A DNA stretch of 32,419 bases from an uncultured Pelagibacteraceae bacterium (GTDB taxonomy: Bacteria > Pseudomonadota > Alphaproteobacteria > Pelagibacterales > Pelagibacteraceae): positions 1 to 32,419 of the forward strand of contig CACHOG010000007.1 of NCBI GenBank assembly GCA_902581445.1. Reading direction: 5' to 3'. Made by a program: the position numbers and the translations under genes. Positions 15,930-24,866 of the stretch are shown here, in pieces. Within the stretch, counting starts at the first letter, position 1. The number at the start of each line of letters is the position of its first letter. Below the pieces are notes generated by a model that worked only from the letters and a program-made list of their open reading frames with translations, was not told where the DNA came from and did no database searches.

Positions 15930-16477
15930 ATTGTCATTATTTCTTTTTCTTTGAAGGTAACTTTTTCATCAATAATTTTTATATGATTATCAGTAAAACT
16001 TTGAACTTCTTTTTCATATTTTTTTTCTTCGTCTTCTGAAATTTCTTTTTTTTTAAGCGAATTTTTTAATCCATCATTTGCTTCTCGTCTTATATTTCTA
16101 ATTGAAATTTTGCACTTTTCTCCCATGGTTTTTATCATTTTCTTCATTTCATTTCGTCTCTCTTCACTTAAATCTGGTATTGGAAGTCTAATCAATTGAC
16201 CATCTATTTGAGGGTTCAAGCCTAATTCTGATTTTTTTATAGCTGAGTCAATTAATGAAACATTATTTAAGTCCCATACCTGAATATTTATCATTCTTGG
16301 TTCTGGTGTTGTAATCGTTCCTAATTGATTAATTGGCATTTTTTGTCCATATACATCAACTTTAATTAAATCTAACATGCTAGCATTGGCTCTTCCAGTT
16401 CGTAATGTGCTAAGTTCTTTGTTAAAAACTTCAATAGTTTTATCCATTTTTTGATTATAACTACTTAAATTAAACAC
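15926..16477 (-). CDS. frr: Ribosome recycling factor (Frr)
   Basis: Splits post-termination ribosomes together with EF-G. 183 residues, normal (about 185). Conserved segments: FNKELSTLRTGRANASMLD (18-36), the domain II part INQLGTITTPEPRMINIQVWD (~54-74) and LIRLPIPDLSEERR (~99-112). The start is GTG at 16475-16477, directly after the tsf TAA with no spacer; the next in-frame ATG at 16447 would cut ten residues of the first helix, so GTG is preferred. pyrH, which usually sits between tsf and frr, is not present. Confidence 0.96.
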   Translation of the reverse strand: MFNLSSYNQKMDKTIEVFNKELSTLRTGRANASMLDLIKVDVYGQKMPINQLGTITTPEPRMINIQVWDLNNVSLIDSAIKKSELGLNPQIDGQLIRLPIPDLSEERRNEMKKMIKTMGEKCKISIRNIRREANDGLKNSLKKKEISEDEEKKYEKEVQSFTDNHIKIIDEKVTFKEKEIMTI

Positions 16478-17329
16478 TTACTCTCCAATTTTAATCCTAC
16501 AAAAATCAGCAATTTTTAAATCATTGATATTTAGATCCTTAATAATATCTTTTACCCTTTTTTTTGGATCCATTACCCATGGTTGACTTATAAGACTATT
16601 TTCTTCTTTAAACTTATTTAATTTTCCTACACTAATTTTTTTTATAATTTCTTCTGGTTTACCTGAAGCTTTTAATTCTTCACTAATTAACTCTTCCTCT
16701 TTTTTAATTACCTTTTCGTCTATGTTTTCTGGATTTAATGTCAATGGGTTTGAGGCAGCAACGTGCATTGCAAGTTGTTTACCAAAAATTCTAATTTTAT
16801 CATTATTTTCTTTTGTATCTAATGAAACAATAACAGCAAGTTTTGATAGATTATCTTTTACAACTGTATGTAAATAATTGAAGTTTAATTTTTTTTTATT
16901 TTGAATTGTTTGAGATCGTCCAAGTGTTATTTTTTCGCCTATCTTTGCAATAATTGCAATTAAATTTTCATCAACTGTTTGGTTATTTTTCATTTTAGTT
17001 TTTTTCACTTCTTCTAAATTTGATCTACAATTATTATTAATATGGCTTAATTCCTTTACAAAATTGATAAAATCCTCGTTTTTTGCAACAAAGTCTGTTT
17101 CGCAATTTACTTCAATCACAGAGGTGACTTGATCGTTTCCAGATAATGCTACAACCCCTTCCTTTGCTTCACGAGACATTTTCTTAGAAGCTTTGGATAT
17201 ACCTTTTACTCTTAAAATTTCTGAAGCTTTATCTAAATCACCGTTTGCCTCTTGTAATGCCGAGCTACAATCTTTAAATCCAGCTCCAGTACTAAGTCTT
17301 AATTTTTTTATTTTTTCTATATCACTCAT
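16478..17329 (-). CDS. tsf: Translation elongation factor Ts
   Basis: Guanine-nucleotide exchange factor for EF-Tu. 283 residues, normal. The UBA-like N-terminal domain is at 1-50 ([20 protein letters not shown]), followed by the conserved [17 protein letters not shown] stretch (~72-88) that contacts EF-Tu, the core with LGRSQTIQ and [11 protein letters not shown] (~188-198), and the C-terminal [14 protein letters not shown] segment (~254-267). It follows rpsB by 24 bp and abuts frr without a gap. Ordinary rpsB-tsf operon, presumably controlled through the rpsB leader. Confidence 0.97.
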   Translation of the reverse strand: MSDIEKIKKLRLSTGAGFKDCSSALQEANGDLDKASEILRVKGISKASKKMSREAKEGVVALSGNDQVTSVIEVNCETDFVAKNEDFINFVKELSHINNNCRSNLEEVKKTKMKNNQTVDENLIAIIAKIGEKITLGRSQTIQNKKKLNFNYLHTVVKDNLSKLAVIVSLDTKENNDKIRIFGKQLAMHVAASNPLTLNPENIDEKVIKKEEELISEELKASGKPEEIIKKISVGKLNKFKEENSLISQPWVMDPKKRVKDIIKDLNINDLKIADFCRIKIGE

Positions 17330-17353
17330 TCAAGAATTTTTTTTTAAATTTAA

Positions 17354-18094
17354 TTAGTTTTGAGGGTTTTTTTGATCCTTTTTCCCTTGTGCATCTTCAG
17401 TTTTTGGGGCTTCTTTTTTTGCGTTATTAATTGTTTCTTTAATTAAATTACAATATAAATCAATTGATCTTCTTGCGTCATCATTCCCTGGTACCGGAAA
17501 ATCAATTCCATCAGGGTTTGAGTTTGTATCCAGTATTGCAATTATTGGAATATTTAGTTTTATAGCTTCCTTTATTGCCAATGATTCATAATTGGTATCA
17601 ATAATAAATACTAAATCAGGTATTTTCTTCATGCTACTAATACCCCCCAAAGATCTTTGTAATTTATCTCTTTGAATACTCATTTTTAGGAGCTCTTTTT
17701 TGGTAAATCCTCTATTTTCAGATACTAAATCTAAATTAATTTTTTCTAATTTCTTTATTGAATTGGATATGGTTCCCCAATTCGTCAACATGCCACCTAA
17801 CCATCTATAATTTACATAATATTGGTCGGTTTCTTTAGCTAATTCTGAAATTGCTTCTGATGCCTGTTTTTTTGTTGAGATAAATAAAATCTTTCCATTA
17901 TTATTTATTGTTTGAAATATTTTTTCTAATGCAACATTTATTAGTTCTAAGGTTTGTGTAAGATCAATAATATGAATAGAATCCCTTTTACCAAAAATGT
18001 ATCTCTTCATTTTTGGATTCCATCGAAGTGTTTTGTGGCCTAAATGTACCCCAGCCTCTAAAAGTTGTTGGATTGTAATAGTTGGTATTTTCAT
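17354..18094 (-). CDS. rpsB: 30S ribosomal protein S2 (RpsB)
   Basis: Small-subunit ribosomal protein of the 30S head/platform junction. 246 residues. The N-terminus [20 protein letters not shown] (10-29) is the family hallmark, followed by [32 protein letters not shown] (~93-106) and the C-terminal [22 protein letters not shown] (~189-210). A Lys/Gln-rich tail ends the protein. It is the first gene of the leftward translation/envelope block and is preceded by a 122-bp control region with a predicted pseudoknot; in other bacteria S2 represses its own operon. Confidence 0.97.
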   Translation of the reverse strand: MKIPTITIQQLLEAGVHLGHKTLRWNPKMKRYIFGKRDSIHIIDLTQTLELINVALEKIFQTINNNGKILFISTKKQASEAISELAKETDQYYVNYRWLGGMLTNWGTISNSIKKLEKINLDLVSENRGFTKKELLKMSIQRDKLQRSLGGISSMKKIPDLVFIIDTNYESLAIKEAIKLNIPIIAILDTNSNPDGIDFPVPGNDDARRSIDLYCNLIKETINNAKKEAPKTEDAQGKKDQKNPQN

Positions 18095-18095
18095 A

Positions 18096-18165
18096 GTTTT
18101 TCCCGGTTAAACCACCACAATTATTTCCATTTAAGGACCGGAGGTATTACACCATTAATTGTGTG
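18096..18165 (-). promoter_or_regulatory. Predicted pseudoknotted 5' leader of rpsB (S2 autoregulatory element candidate)
   Basis: On the minus strand two interleaved complementary pairs can be read upstream of the rpsB start. Helix 1 pairs CACAATTA (about 18163-18156) with TAATTGTG (about 18123-18116), 8 bp. Helix 2 pairs TCCGGT (about 18142-18137) with ACCGGG (about 18107-18102), 6 bp with one G-T pair at the end. The order is a-b-a'-b', so both together make an H-type pseudoknot. The last strand of helix 2 includes the GGGA just upstream of the ATG, the only Shine-Dalgarno-like element. Occlusion of that site is a plausible route for S2 to repress its own translation. Coordinates are good to about one base; folding was not computed. 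Confidence 0.5.
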
Positions 18166-18216
18166 AGTATTTTTCGAAGTTTTTACATTGTTATTTTAAT
18201 TTTCTCAAGTATTTTT
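18166..18216 (-). promoter_or_regulatory. Candidate promoter for rpsB between dnaE and the leader
   Basis: This AT-rich stretch is the only place for an rpsB promoter. On the minus strand TTGAGA (near 18207-18202) is followed after 17 bases by TAAAAA (near 18184-18179), a weak sigma70-like -35/-10 pair that would start transcription just before the leader helices. No terminator hairpin for dnaE is visible in it. Given the base composition, chance matches are likely. Confidence 0.3.
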
Positions 18217-21200
18217 TTAATTAATATTTGTATTAATACCTTGATTTCTTAACAAATTAATATGATTTCTATCTATATGTCTTTTGTTTTTAAGTTTAAA
18301 AACTAACTCTTTGCTATCAGAAACAAATTTAATCTTCACATTTGTATCACCTACTCTATGGAGAATTTTATCAATTTGCTTTAAGTTTTCTTCACTATAA
18401 ACAGAGATAATTATATTTTTAATAGGTTTATTGATTAGGTTTTTTAAAGGTGAAATTTTTTTAACATTAAATCTTTTAAACCTATTATTATCATCAACAA
18501 TATTCTTATTTATTGTTATAATCAAAGATAAACCTTCTTTTAAAAATTCTCTATTTATTTCCAATAAATCAGAAAAAATAAATAATTCAAAAACAGATTG
18601 TCGGTCACTAAATTTTATAATTGCGTACGAATTACCTTTTTGGGTTTTTTTTTCTTGAAACTTTAATACAGTTGCGGCAATATTTGCTTCTTTTTTGTTA
18701 ATATTATCTTTAAATTCTGTAAAATTATTAATTTCATAGTTTTCCAAGATTTGAAAATATTCATTTAAAGGATGATCTGAAATAAAAAAACCAAGTGACT
18801 CAAATTCTTTTGATAGCCTCTCATCAAACTTCCAGTCTGCTAATTTGCTATCCAACTGATCCTCTTCGTCATCAATATGAAATAAATTTATTTGCTTATT
18901 TATTTTATTTTCAAATGAATTTTTTGATTTTAGTATTAATTGAGGAATTGAGTCGTATATTTGTTTTCTATTATTATTTAATTTGTCAAATGCTCCGGCT
19001 TTAACTAGGCCCTCCAATTGTAGTTTGTTTATATCTTTTGGATTAATTCTGTTTATAAAATTGTTTAAAGAAGTAAATTTTCCATTACTAATTCTTTCTT
19101 TAACAATATTAGAAACTGCTTCAAATCCAACATTTTTTATAGCACCTAATGCATAATAAAAAGTATTATCCTTAGATTTAAAATCTGCAAAACATTTATT
19201 AATATCTGGCCTTTGTATATCAATATTCAATCTTTTCAACTCTTCATGAAACTCACTTAACTTATTATGATTAGATATATCCATTGTCATAGAAGCGGAG
19301 AAAAATTCTTTTTGGTGATAAGTTTTTAAATATGCTGTTTGATAAGCTATTATTGCATAAGCTGCCGCATGACTCTTATTAAAACCATACTCGGCAAATG
19401 GCTCAATTTTTAAAAATATACTAGCTGCTATTTCTCTGTTGATACCTTTTTTTACCGCACCTTCTATAAATCTCATCTTTTGTTTCTCAAGTTCTTTCCT
19501 TTTCTTTTTACCCATAGCTCTCCTCAATATGTCTGCTTCTCCCGCAGTAAAACCTGATAATTTTTGTGCAATTTGCATTACTTGCTCTTGGTAAATGATA
19601 ACACCATAAGTAGGTTTTAATATTTCTTCTAATAATGGGTGTAAATAATCTGGTTCCTTTTTTCCGTGCTTACAATCATTATAGGTTGGAATATTTGCCA
19701 TTGGACCCGGTCTATATAAAGCTACTAACGCTATAATGTCTTCCAAATGATTAGGCTTCATTTGTATTAGAGCTTCTTTCATTCCAGAACTTTCTAATTG
19801 AAATAACCCAACTGTATGACCGTTTGACAACAATTCAAAAACTTTTTGATCATTATAATCAATTTTCTCAATATCGAAATCCTTGTCTGACTCTATCACC
19901 ATTTTCGATGTATTATTTATAACTGTTAAAGTTTTTAATCCTAAAAAATCAAATTTTATTAAGCCGGCATTTTCTGCTGAATACATGTCAAACTGGGTTG
20001 AGGGGAGTAATAAATTTGAAGATTTGTCTTTATAAAGAGGCACACTATCTGTCAACTTCTTATCTGCTATAACAACACCGGCTGCATGTGTTGCAAAATT
20101 TCTGTTTAAGCCTTCTAATTTTAATGATAGTTCAATTAATTTTTTTACCCTAGTATCATCTTTTATCAATTTTTGTAATCTTGGTTCATTGTTTATACAT
20201 TCAGTTAAACTTTGGGGTCTTGAGGGATCAAAAGGTATCATCTTTGAAATGCTATCAACAAATCCATAAGAAAAACCTAAAACACGACCTACATCTCTGA
20301 TAACCATTCTAGCTTTAAGTTTTCCAAAGGTTATAATGTGAGCTACACTATCTTTATATTTGGTATTTAAATAGTCAAAAACCAAATCTCTTTTTTCTTC
20401 ACAAAAATCGATATCAAAATCTGGCATTGAAATTCTATCAGGATTTAAAAACCTTTCAAAAATAAGATTAAATTTTATTGGATCTACATCTGTAATAAAA
20501 AGACACCAAGCAACAAGAGAACCAGCTCCCGATCCTCTTCCTGGACCCACTGGAATATTTTTACTTTTTGCCCACTTTATGTAGTCTGAAACAATTAGAA
20601 AATAACTTGAATATTCCATTTTAGTAATTATTTCCACCTCGTGCTGTAATCGACTCAAATATTTTTTATATTTCTCGTTATTATCAATATCATTTTCGTT
20701 TATATTAAAATTATCTTTAAATTTTTTTTTAAGTCCTTTAATAGAGCTTTCGAGTAAAATAGTTTCTGGATTGAGCCCTTCCTCTGATGCTATATTTGGC
20801 AATACAGGTTTTGAGGATTTCGGTCTAAAATTAATTTTATAGACTAAATTATAATTATTTTGCATTGCTTCAGGTAAATCAGAAAATAATTCTTCTAGCT
20901 CACTATCATTTTTTAAATAATGCTGATCTGATAATTTAATTCTATTTTGGTCATTAATATTAGTTTTATTACCTATACACATAAGTGCATCATGAGCCTC
21001 GTGCATATTTTTGTCTAAATAAAAAACCTCATTAGTCGCGATTATTGGTATTTCAAACTCGTTTGATAATTTAAGGTTAAAATTCTCAAAGTTTTTCTCA
21101 TTCAAGTCATTGTGTCTTTGGATTTCTATATAAAAATCATTTTTAAATTTTTCCTTCAATTTTTTATAAAGATTTTTAATTTCAGATATTTTATCTTTTT

Positions 21201-21624
21201 CAAATAATTTTCCTACAAGAGAATTTAATGAACCTGATAAAACTATGACATCACTTGAGCTATCTAGCAAATCAACAATATCACAATGAGGTTCATTTAA
21301 GTTATCATTTTCTAAAAATGATTTAGATGATAGTTGAATAATAGATTTATAACCAAGTTCTGATTTAGCTATTAATGGGATTTTTCCAACAACTTCTTTA
21401 AACTTAAAGTTAATTTGTGTGCCAAGAATAGGTTGTGTTCCGCTTTTTGATATATTTTCTGAGAATTCAAGAGCTCCACATAAATTATATGAATCTGATA
21501 AACCTAAAGCTCTTATTTTTTTTTTTTTACAGAAGTCAGATAATTCATCGATTTTTAACGCACCCTCACAAATTGAATATTGTGAATGAATTTTAATATG
21601 ATTAAACTTATTGTAACTTTCCAT
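18217..21624 (-). CDS. dnaE: DNA polymerase III alpha subunit (DnaE)
   Basis: Catalytic subunit of the replicative DNA polymerase. 1135 residues, normal for DnaE1. Order: N-terminal PHP domain (HIKIHSQYSICEG, His9/His13), then the polymerase core with GPGRGSGAGSLVAW (~358-371) and the catalytic PDFDIDFCEEKRD (~402-414), then KFDFLGLKTLTVI, ALYRPGPMANIP and EQVMQIAQKLSGF (thumb/fingers), a helix-hairpin-helix-type region (GAIKNVGFEAV, ~820), and an OB-fold near the end (ATVLKFQEKKTQKGNSYAIIKF, ~985-1006). The start overlaps the lolD 3' end by 17 bp, so it is expressed with the lolCD-proS genes. The C-terminus looks complete and a 122-bp gap follows. Confidence 0.97.
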   Translation of the reverse strand: MESYNKFNHIKIHSQYSICEGALKIDELSDFCKKKKIRALGLSDSYNLCGALEFSENISKSGTQPILGTQINFKFKEVVGKIPLIAKSELGYKSIIQLSSKSFLENDNLNEPHCDIVDLLDSSSDVIVLSGSLNSLVGKLFEKDKISEIKNLYKKLKEKFKNDFYIEIQRHNDLNEKNFENFNLKLSNEFEIPIIATNEVFYLDKNMHEAHDALMCIGNKTNINDQNRIKLSDQHYLKNDSELEELFSDLPEAMQNNYNLVYKINFRPKSSKPVLPNIASEEGLNPETILLESSIKGLKKKFKDNFNINENDIDNNEKYKKYLSRLQHEVEIITKMEYSSYFLIVSDYIKWAKSKNIPVGPGRGSGAGSLVAWCLFITDVDPIKFNLIFERFLNPDRISMPDFDIDFCEEKRDLVFDYLNTKYKDSVAHIITFGKLKARMVIRDVGRVLGFSYGFVDSISKMIPFDPSRPQSLTECINNEPRLQKLIKDDTRVKKLIELSLKLEGLNRNFATHAAGVVIADKKLTDSVPLYKDKSSNLLLPSTQFDMYSAENAGLIKFDFLGLKTLTVINNTSKMVIESDKDFDIEKIDYNDQKVFELLSNGHTVGLFQLESSGMKEALIQMKPNHLEDIIALVALYRPGPMANIPTYNDCKHGKKEPDYLHPLLEEILKPTYGVIIYQEQVMQIAQKLSGFTAGEADILRRAMGKKKRKELEKQKMRFIEGAVKKGINREIAASIFLKIEPFAEYGFNKSHAAAYAIIAYQTAYLKTYHQKEFFSASMTMDISNHNKLSEFHEELKRLNIDIQRPDINKCFADFKSKDNTFYYALGAIKNVGFEAVSNIVKERISNGKFTSLNNFINRINPKDINKLQLEGLVKAGAFDKLNNNRKQIYDSIPQLILKSKNSFENKINKQINLFHIDDEEDQLDSKLADWKFDERLSKEFESLGFFISDHPLNEYFQILENYEINNFTEFKDNINKKEANIAATVLKFQEKKTQKGNSYAIIKFSDRQSVFELFIFSDLLEINREFLKEGLSLIITINKNIVDDNNRFKRFNVKKISPLKNLINKPIKNIIISVYSEENLKQIDKILHRVGDTNVKIKFVSDSKELVFKLKNKRHIDRNHINLLRNQGINTNIN

Positions 21625-22294
21625 TGATGGATTTTATATTACCATCAATCATTTCAATTTTACAATCTGACATTTCGGCAAATTCTCTATTATGAGTTGC
21701 AAATATTATTATTCTATTTTTATTTTTCAACTTCATTAAAGTTTTAAATACGATTTTTGCATTTTTTAAATCTAGATTTCCTGTTGGCTCATCAGCTAAA
21801 ATTATTTTAGGTTTATTAATAATTGCCCTTGCAATAGCAACTCTTTGACTCTCGCCGCCTGATAACTCCGAAGGAAAATGATTTAGCCTTTTGGAAAGTC
21901 CGAAGCTTGATAACACTTTTTTTGCGTTTAAATCTGCTAATTTAGGATTATTATTTAACGCAAGTCCTGCTATACTTACGTTTTCGAGAGCAGTGAAATC
22001 ATTTAATAAATTATAATTCTGGTAAATTATGCCAATCGATGCAGATCTATATGAATCATTAATGTTTTGTTTCTCGTAATTTATATTTCTATTTTCTATA
22101 GTGATTGATCCTAGCGTTGGTTTATCTATTAAAGATATTAAATTTAATAACGTGGATTTTCCGGACCCAGAAGGCCCAATTAACGAATAAATTTTCCCTA
22201 AATTAAAATCAAGATTGATGTTAGTCAAAGCTTTAATTCTGTTTTTTTTTAAAAAAAATTTTGATACTTTATTTAACGATATAAAATTATTCAT
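21608..22294 (-). CDS. lolD: Lipoprotein-releasing system ATP-binding protein (LolD)
   Basis: ABC ATPase that powers release of lipoproteins from the inner membrane for transfer to the outer membrane. 228 residues, normal. The Walker A motif GPSGSGKST is at 40-48, the Q-loop near YQNYNLLNDFT (91-101), signature LSGGESQRVAIARA at 144-157, Walker B IILADEP at 164-170, then TGNLD and the switch His in ATHNREFA. This is the MacB/LolD subclass by the short N-terminus and the TGNLD form. The start overlaps the lolC stop by 8 bp, and the partner is encoded directly upstream. Confidence 0.95.
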   Translation of the reverse strand: MNNFISLNKVSKFFLKKNRIKALTNINLDFNLGKIYSLIGPSGSGKSTLLNLISLIDKPTLGSITIENRNINYEKQNINDSYRSASIGIIYQNYNLLNDFTALENVSIAGLALNNNPKLADLNAKKVLSSFGLSKRLNHFPSELSGGESQRVAIARAIINKPKIILADEPTGNLDLKNAKIVFKTLMKLKNKNRIIIFATHNREFAEMSDCKIEMIDGNIKSINGKLQ

Positions 22295-23507
22295 ATTTAA
22301 GAGATTTAATAGGATCTAGTTTTGATGCTTTAAAAGCGGGAAATATTGATACAACTATAGTTGCAGCAATTGAACATATTGAAATTAATATTATTGAATT
22401 AACATCTATTTCAGATGGCATTTTACTTAAAAAATAAATTTCCTCAGGAAATAATGATATATTAAACATTTCACTTAAAAAAATTCTGATATTTTCTAAA
22501 TAAATGGAGAAAGTAACACCAATTAAAACTCCGAATGCCGTTGCGGTCAAACCTATATAAAAACCTACAAGAAAAAAAATTTTTGTTATAGACTTATTTA
22601 GCACTCCTATAGATTTAAGAACAGCAATTTCTTTGGTTTTATTTTTTACTAAAATAGTTAATCCTGAAATTATATTAAATGTAGCAACAATTATTATTAA
22701 TGAAAGAATGATAAACATTACGTTTCTCTCGACCTTAAGGGCTGAAAATAATGGTTTATTAAGGTCTGCCCATGTATAAACTAAATTATTTGGAAATTTT
22801 TTTTCAAAGAATATTTTTGCATTTTTTATGTTATTTGGATTTTTTAAATAAATTTCTAAATTTCTTTGTTCTTTATCTAAATTTAGCAATTTCTCTAGAT
22901 TATCAATGCTCATAAAAGCTACATTTCTATCAAAATCGACTAATCCACTTTCAAAAAAACCCGAAATCTCAAAAATTTCCTGTTTGGGTAGGTTGCCTAT
23001 AATTGTCTCTTCTCCTATTGGAGACATTATCAAAATTTTATCACCAACTTTTAAATCAAGATCAAAACTTAATTCTTTACCGATAATTATACTTTTTTCG
23101 TTTTTAAATTTTATTCCTGTTAATTTATTTTTAAATAAAGGTAGACTATTAATTTCGGTTTCTTTGTATCCTCTAATAGAAAGACCTTTTGTGAAGTTTT
23201 CTTTAATTAAAACTACTTCTCCTGAATTCGTTTCAAGATATATATCCAATAAAATGTCTATCTCATTTCCAAAAATATCCCTTGTTGCCTTGCCATATGA
23301 TTGAACTACAACATGAGAATTAAAACCTACTATTTTGCTTATAAGCTCTGATCTAAATCCATTCATTACTGACATTACAATTATTAACACAGCAACACCT
23401 AGTGATATTCCTATAAAAGAAAATATTGATATGACATTTAAAAAACCATCTTTTTTTCTGGTTCTTAAGTATCGTAAAGCTATTTTGTTCTCTAATTTTG
23501 AAATCAA
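22287..23507 (-). CDS. lolC: Lipoprotein-releasing system permease (LolC/LolE family)
   Basis: Membrane subunit of the Lol exporter with a MacB/FtsX-type layout: N-terminal transmembrane helix (~residues 20-45, with IALRYLRTRKKDGFLNVISIFSF before it and SVMNGF after), a large periplasmic domain (~50-255), then three C-terminal helices (~255-280, ~305-335, ~370-395) and the final SIFPAFKASKLDPIKSLKYE. 406 residues, normal. Start is TTG at 23505-23507, overlapping the proS TGA; no ATG exists before residue ~45, and the conserved N-terminus would be lost otherwise. Only one LolC/E gene is present, so the exporter is probably a homodimer, or a paralogue lies elsewhere. Confidence 0.93.
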   Translation of the reverse strand: MISKLENKIALRYLRTRKKDGFLNVISIFSFIGISLGVAVLIIVMSVMNGFRSELISKIVGFNSHVVVQSYGKATRDIFGNEIDILLDIYLETNSGEVVLIKENFTKGLSIRGYKETEINSLPLFKNKLTGIKFKNEKSIIIGKELSFDLDLKVGDKILIMSPIGEETIIGNLPKQEIFEISGFFESGLVDFDRNVAFMSIDNLEKLLNLDKEQRNLEIYLKNPNNIKNAKIFFEKKFPNNLVYTWADLNKPLFSALKVERNVMFIILSLIIIVATFNIISGLTILVKNKTKEIAVLKSIGVLNKSITKIFFLVGFYIGLTATAFGVLIGVTFSIYLENIRIFLSEMFNISLFPEEIYFLSKMPSEIDVNSIILISICSIAATIVVSIFPAFKASKLDPIKSLKYE

Positions 23508-24832
23508 TTTTTTTTACTTTGATTTATAAATTTAATTATTTGATCTATGCTTAAAATTTTTGGATCTTCACCGATATTAATAAATTCAAGATTATCGCCC
23601 TCTATCTTATTGCCTACTATAATTTGATATGGTATACCTATTAAATTAAATTTCTTTAATTTTGCTGAAAAATTTTCCTCCGTATCATCAATAATAAAAT
23701 CAATATTATAGTCTTTTAACTTTTTTGAAATATTAATCGCCTTATCTAAATTTTTCTTATCACTTTTATTCAAAAATGGTATAATTGCACAATCATAAGG
23801 TGACACTGATTGTGGCCATTTCATTATTTCTTTTTTTTCATCATATTTTGCTTCAATAATTGCTCCTACAAGCCTTGATACACCGACACCGTAAGACCCC
23901 ATTTTAACGAATTCTTTTTTTCCATTATGATCAACACTTGAATTCATTGGTTTGGAATATTTATCTCCAAAGTAAAAGATGTGACCTACCTCTATACCTT
24001 TTGTTTTAAGTCTAAATTCCTCAGGAACTTTATTGTAAAATTCTTTCTCATTGAATTTATCATCTGTTACAGAGTAAAATTTTTCAAATTCTTTTCTCAA
24101 ATTCAGTAGTGAAACTTTTTCAATTTTGGTTTGGTTACTGTTTACATCAAAAATTCTTTTGTCTGTATAAATTTTACTTTCGCCAGTATCAGCTAAAATA
24201 ATAAATTCATGTGAAAGGTTTCCTCCTATAGGGCCCGTGTCTGCTGCCATAGGTATTGCTGACAAATGTAGCCTTTTAAAGGTTTTTAAGTAGGCCAGAA
24301 AAAATTTATTATAGGAAAATAAAGCTTCTTCATCATTTAAATCAAATGAATAGGCATCCTTCATATAGAATTCTCTACATCTCATAATTCCGAATCTTGG
24401 TCTTAATTCATCTCTAAACTTCCATTGTATATGATAAAGAAGTTGAGGTAATGATTTATAGGATTTTATGCTGGATCTAAAAATATCTGTTACTAATTCC
24501 TCATTTGTAGGTCCATAAAGCATATCTCTATTTTGTCTATCCTTAATTCTTAACATTTCTTCACCGTAATCTGCATATCTTCCACTTTCTTTCCAAATTT
24601 CAGCGGTTTGTATTGTTGGCATTAAAATTTCTTGAACACCAATATTATCTTGTTCTTCTCTAACTATTTGTTCAATTTTTTTCATTACCCTAAAACCAAG
24701 TGGTAACCATGAGTAAATACCTGCTGATGATTGTTTAATCATTCCAGTTCTGAGCATTAATTTATGAGATTTAATTTTTGCTTCTGTAGGGGTATTTTTT
24801 AAGATTGGAATAAATGATTTCGAAAGGAACAT
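23504..24832 (-). CDS. proS: Prolyl-tRNA synthetase (ProS), short alphaproteobacterial type
   Basis: Class II aminoacyl-tRNA synthetase charging tRNA-Pro. 442 residues: this length and the absence of an insertion between motifs 2 and 3 mark the short bacterial form lacking the cis-editing (INS) domain, typical of Alphaproteobacteria. Motif 1 region GIYSWLPLGFRVMKKIEQIV (~38-57), LYGPTNEELVTDIFR (~110-124), motif 2 QWKFRDELRPRFGIMRCREFYMKDAYSFD (~140-168), motif 3 GSYGVGVSRLVGAI (~310-323), then the C-terminal anticodon-binding domain. Misacylated Ala-tRNA-Pro editing, if done, would need a separate protein such as ProXp-ala. It starts 34 bp after the rnj stop. Confidence 0.96.
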   Translation of the reverse strand: MFLSKSFIPILKNTPTEAKIKSHKLMLRTGMIKQSSAGIYSWLPLGFRVMKKIEQIVREEQDNIGVQEILMPTIQTAEIWKESGRYADYGEEMLRIKDRQNRDMLYGPTNEELVTDIFRSSIKSYKSLPQLLYHIQWKFRDELRPRFGIMRCREFYMKDAYSFDLNDEEALFSYNKFFLAYLKTFKRLHLSAIPMAADTGPIGGNLSHEFIILADTGESKIYTDKRIFDVNSNQTKIEKVSLLNLRKEFEKFYSVTDDKFNEKEFYNKVPEEFRLKTKGIEVGHIFYFGDKYSKPMNSSVDHNGKKEFVKMGSYGVGVSRLVGAIIEAKYDEKKEIMKWPQSVSPYDCAIIPFLNKSDKKNLDKAINISKKLKDYNIDFIIDDTEENFSAKLKKFNLIGIPYQIIVGNKIEGDNLEFINIGEDPKILSIDQIIKFINQSKKN

Positions 24833-24866
24833 AAATTTATTTAATTCTTTAAATTTAAATAATCAA

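Noticed and set aside
18108..18131. Small reading frame in the rpsB leader (ATG GAA ATA ATT GTG GTG GTT TAA, minus strand)
   Set aside because: Seven codons, no ribosome binding site, and fully explained by the strand of the predicted helix 1; not enough to call a leader peptide.
22906..23304. 132-codon open frame opposite lolC
   Set aside because: Shadow of the lolC periplasmic domain; no start context and no motif.
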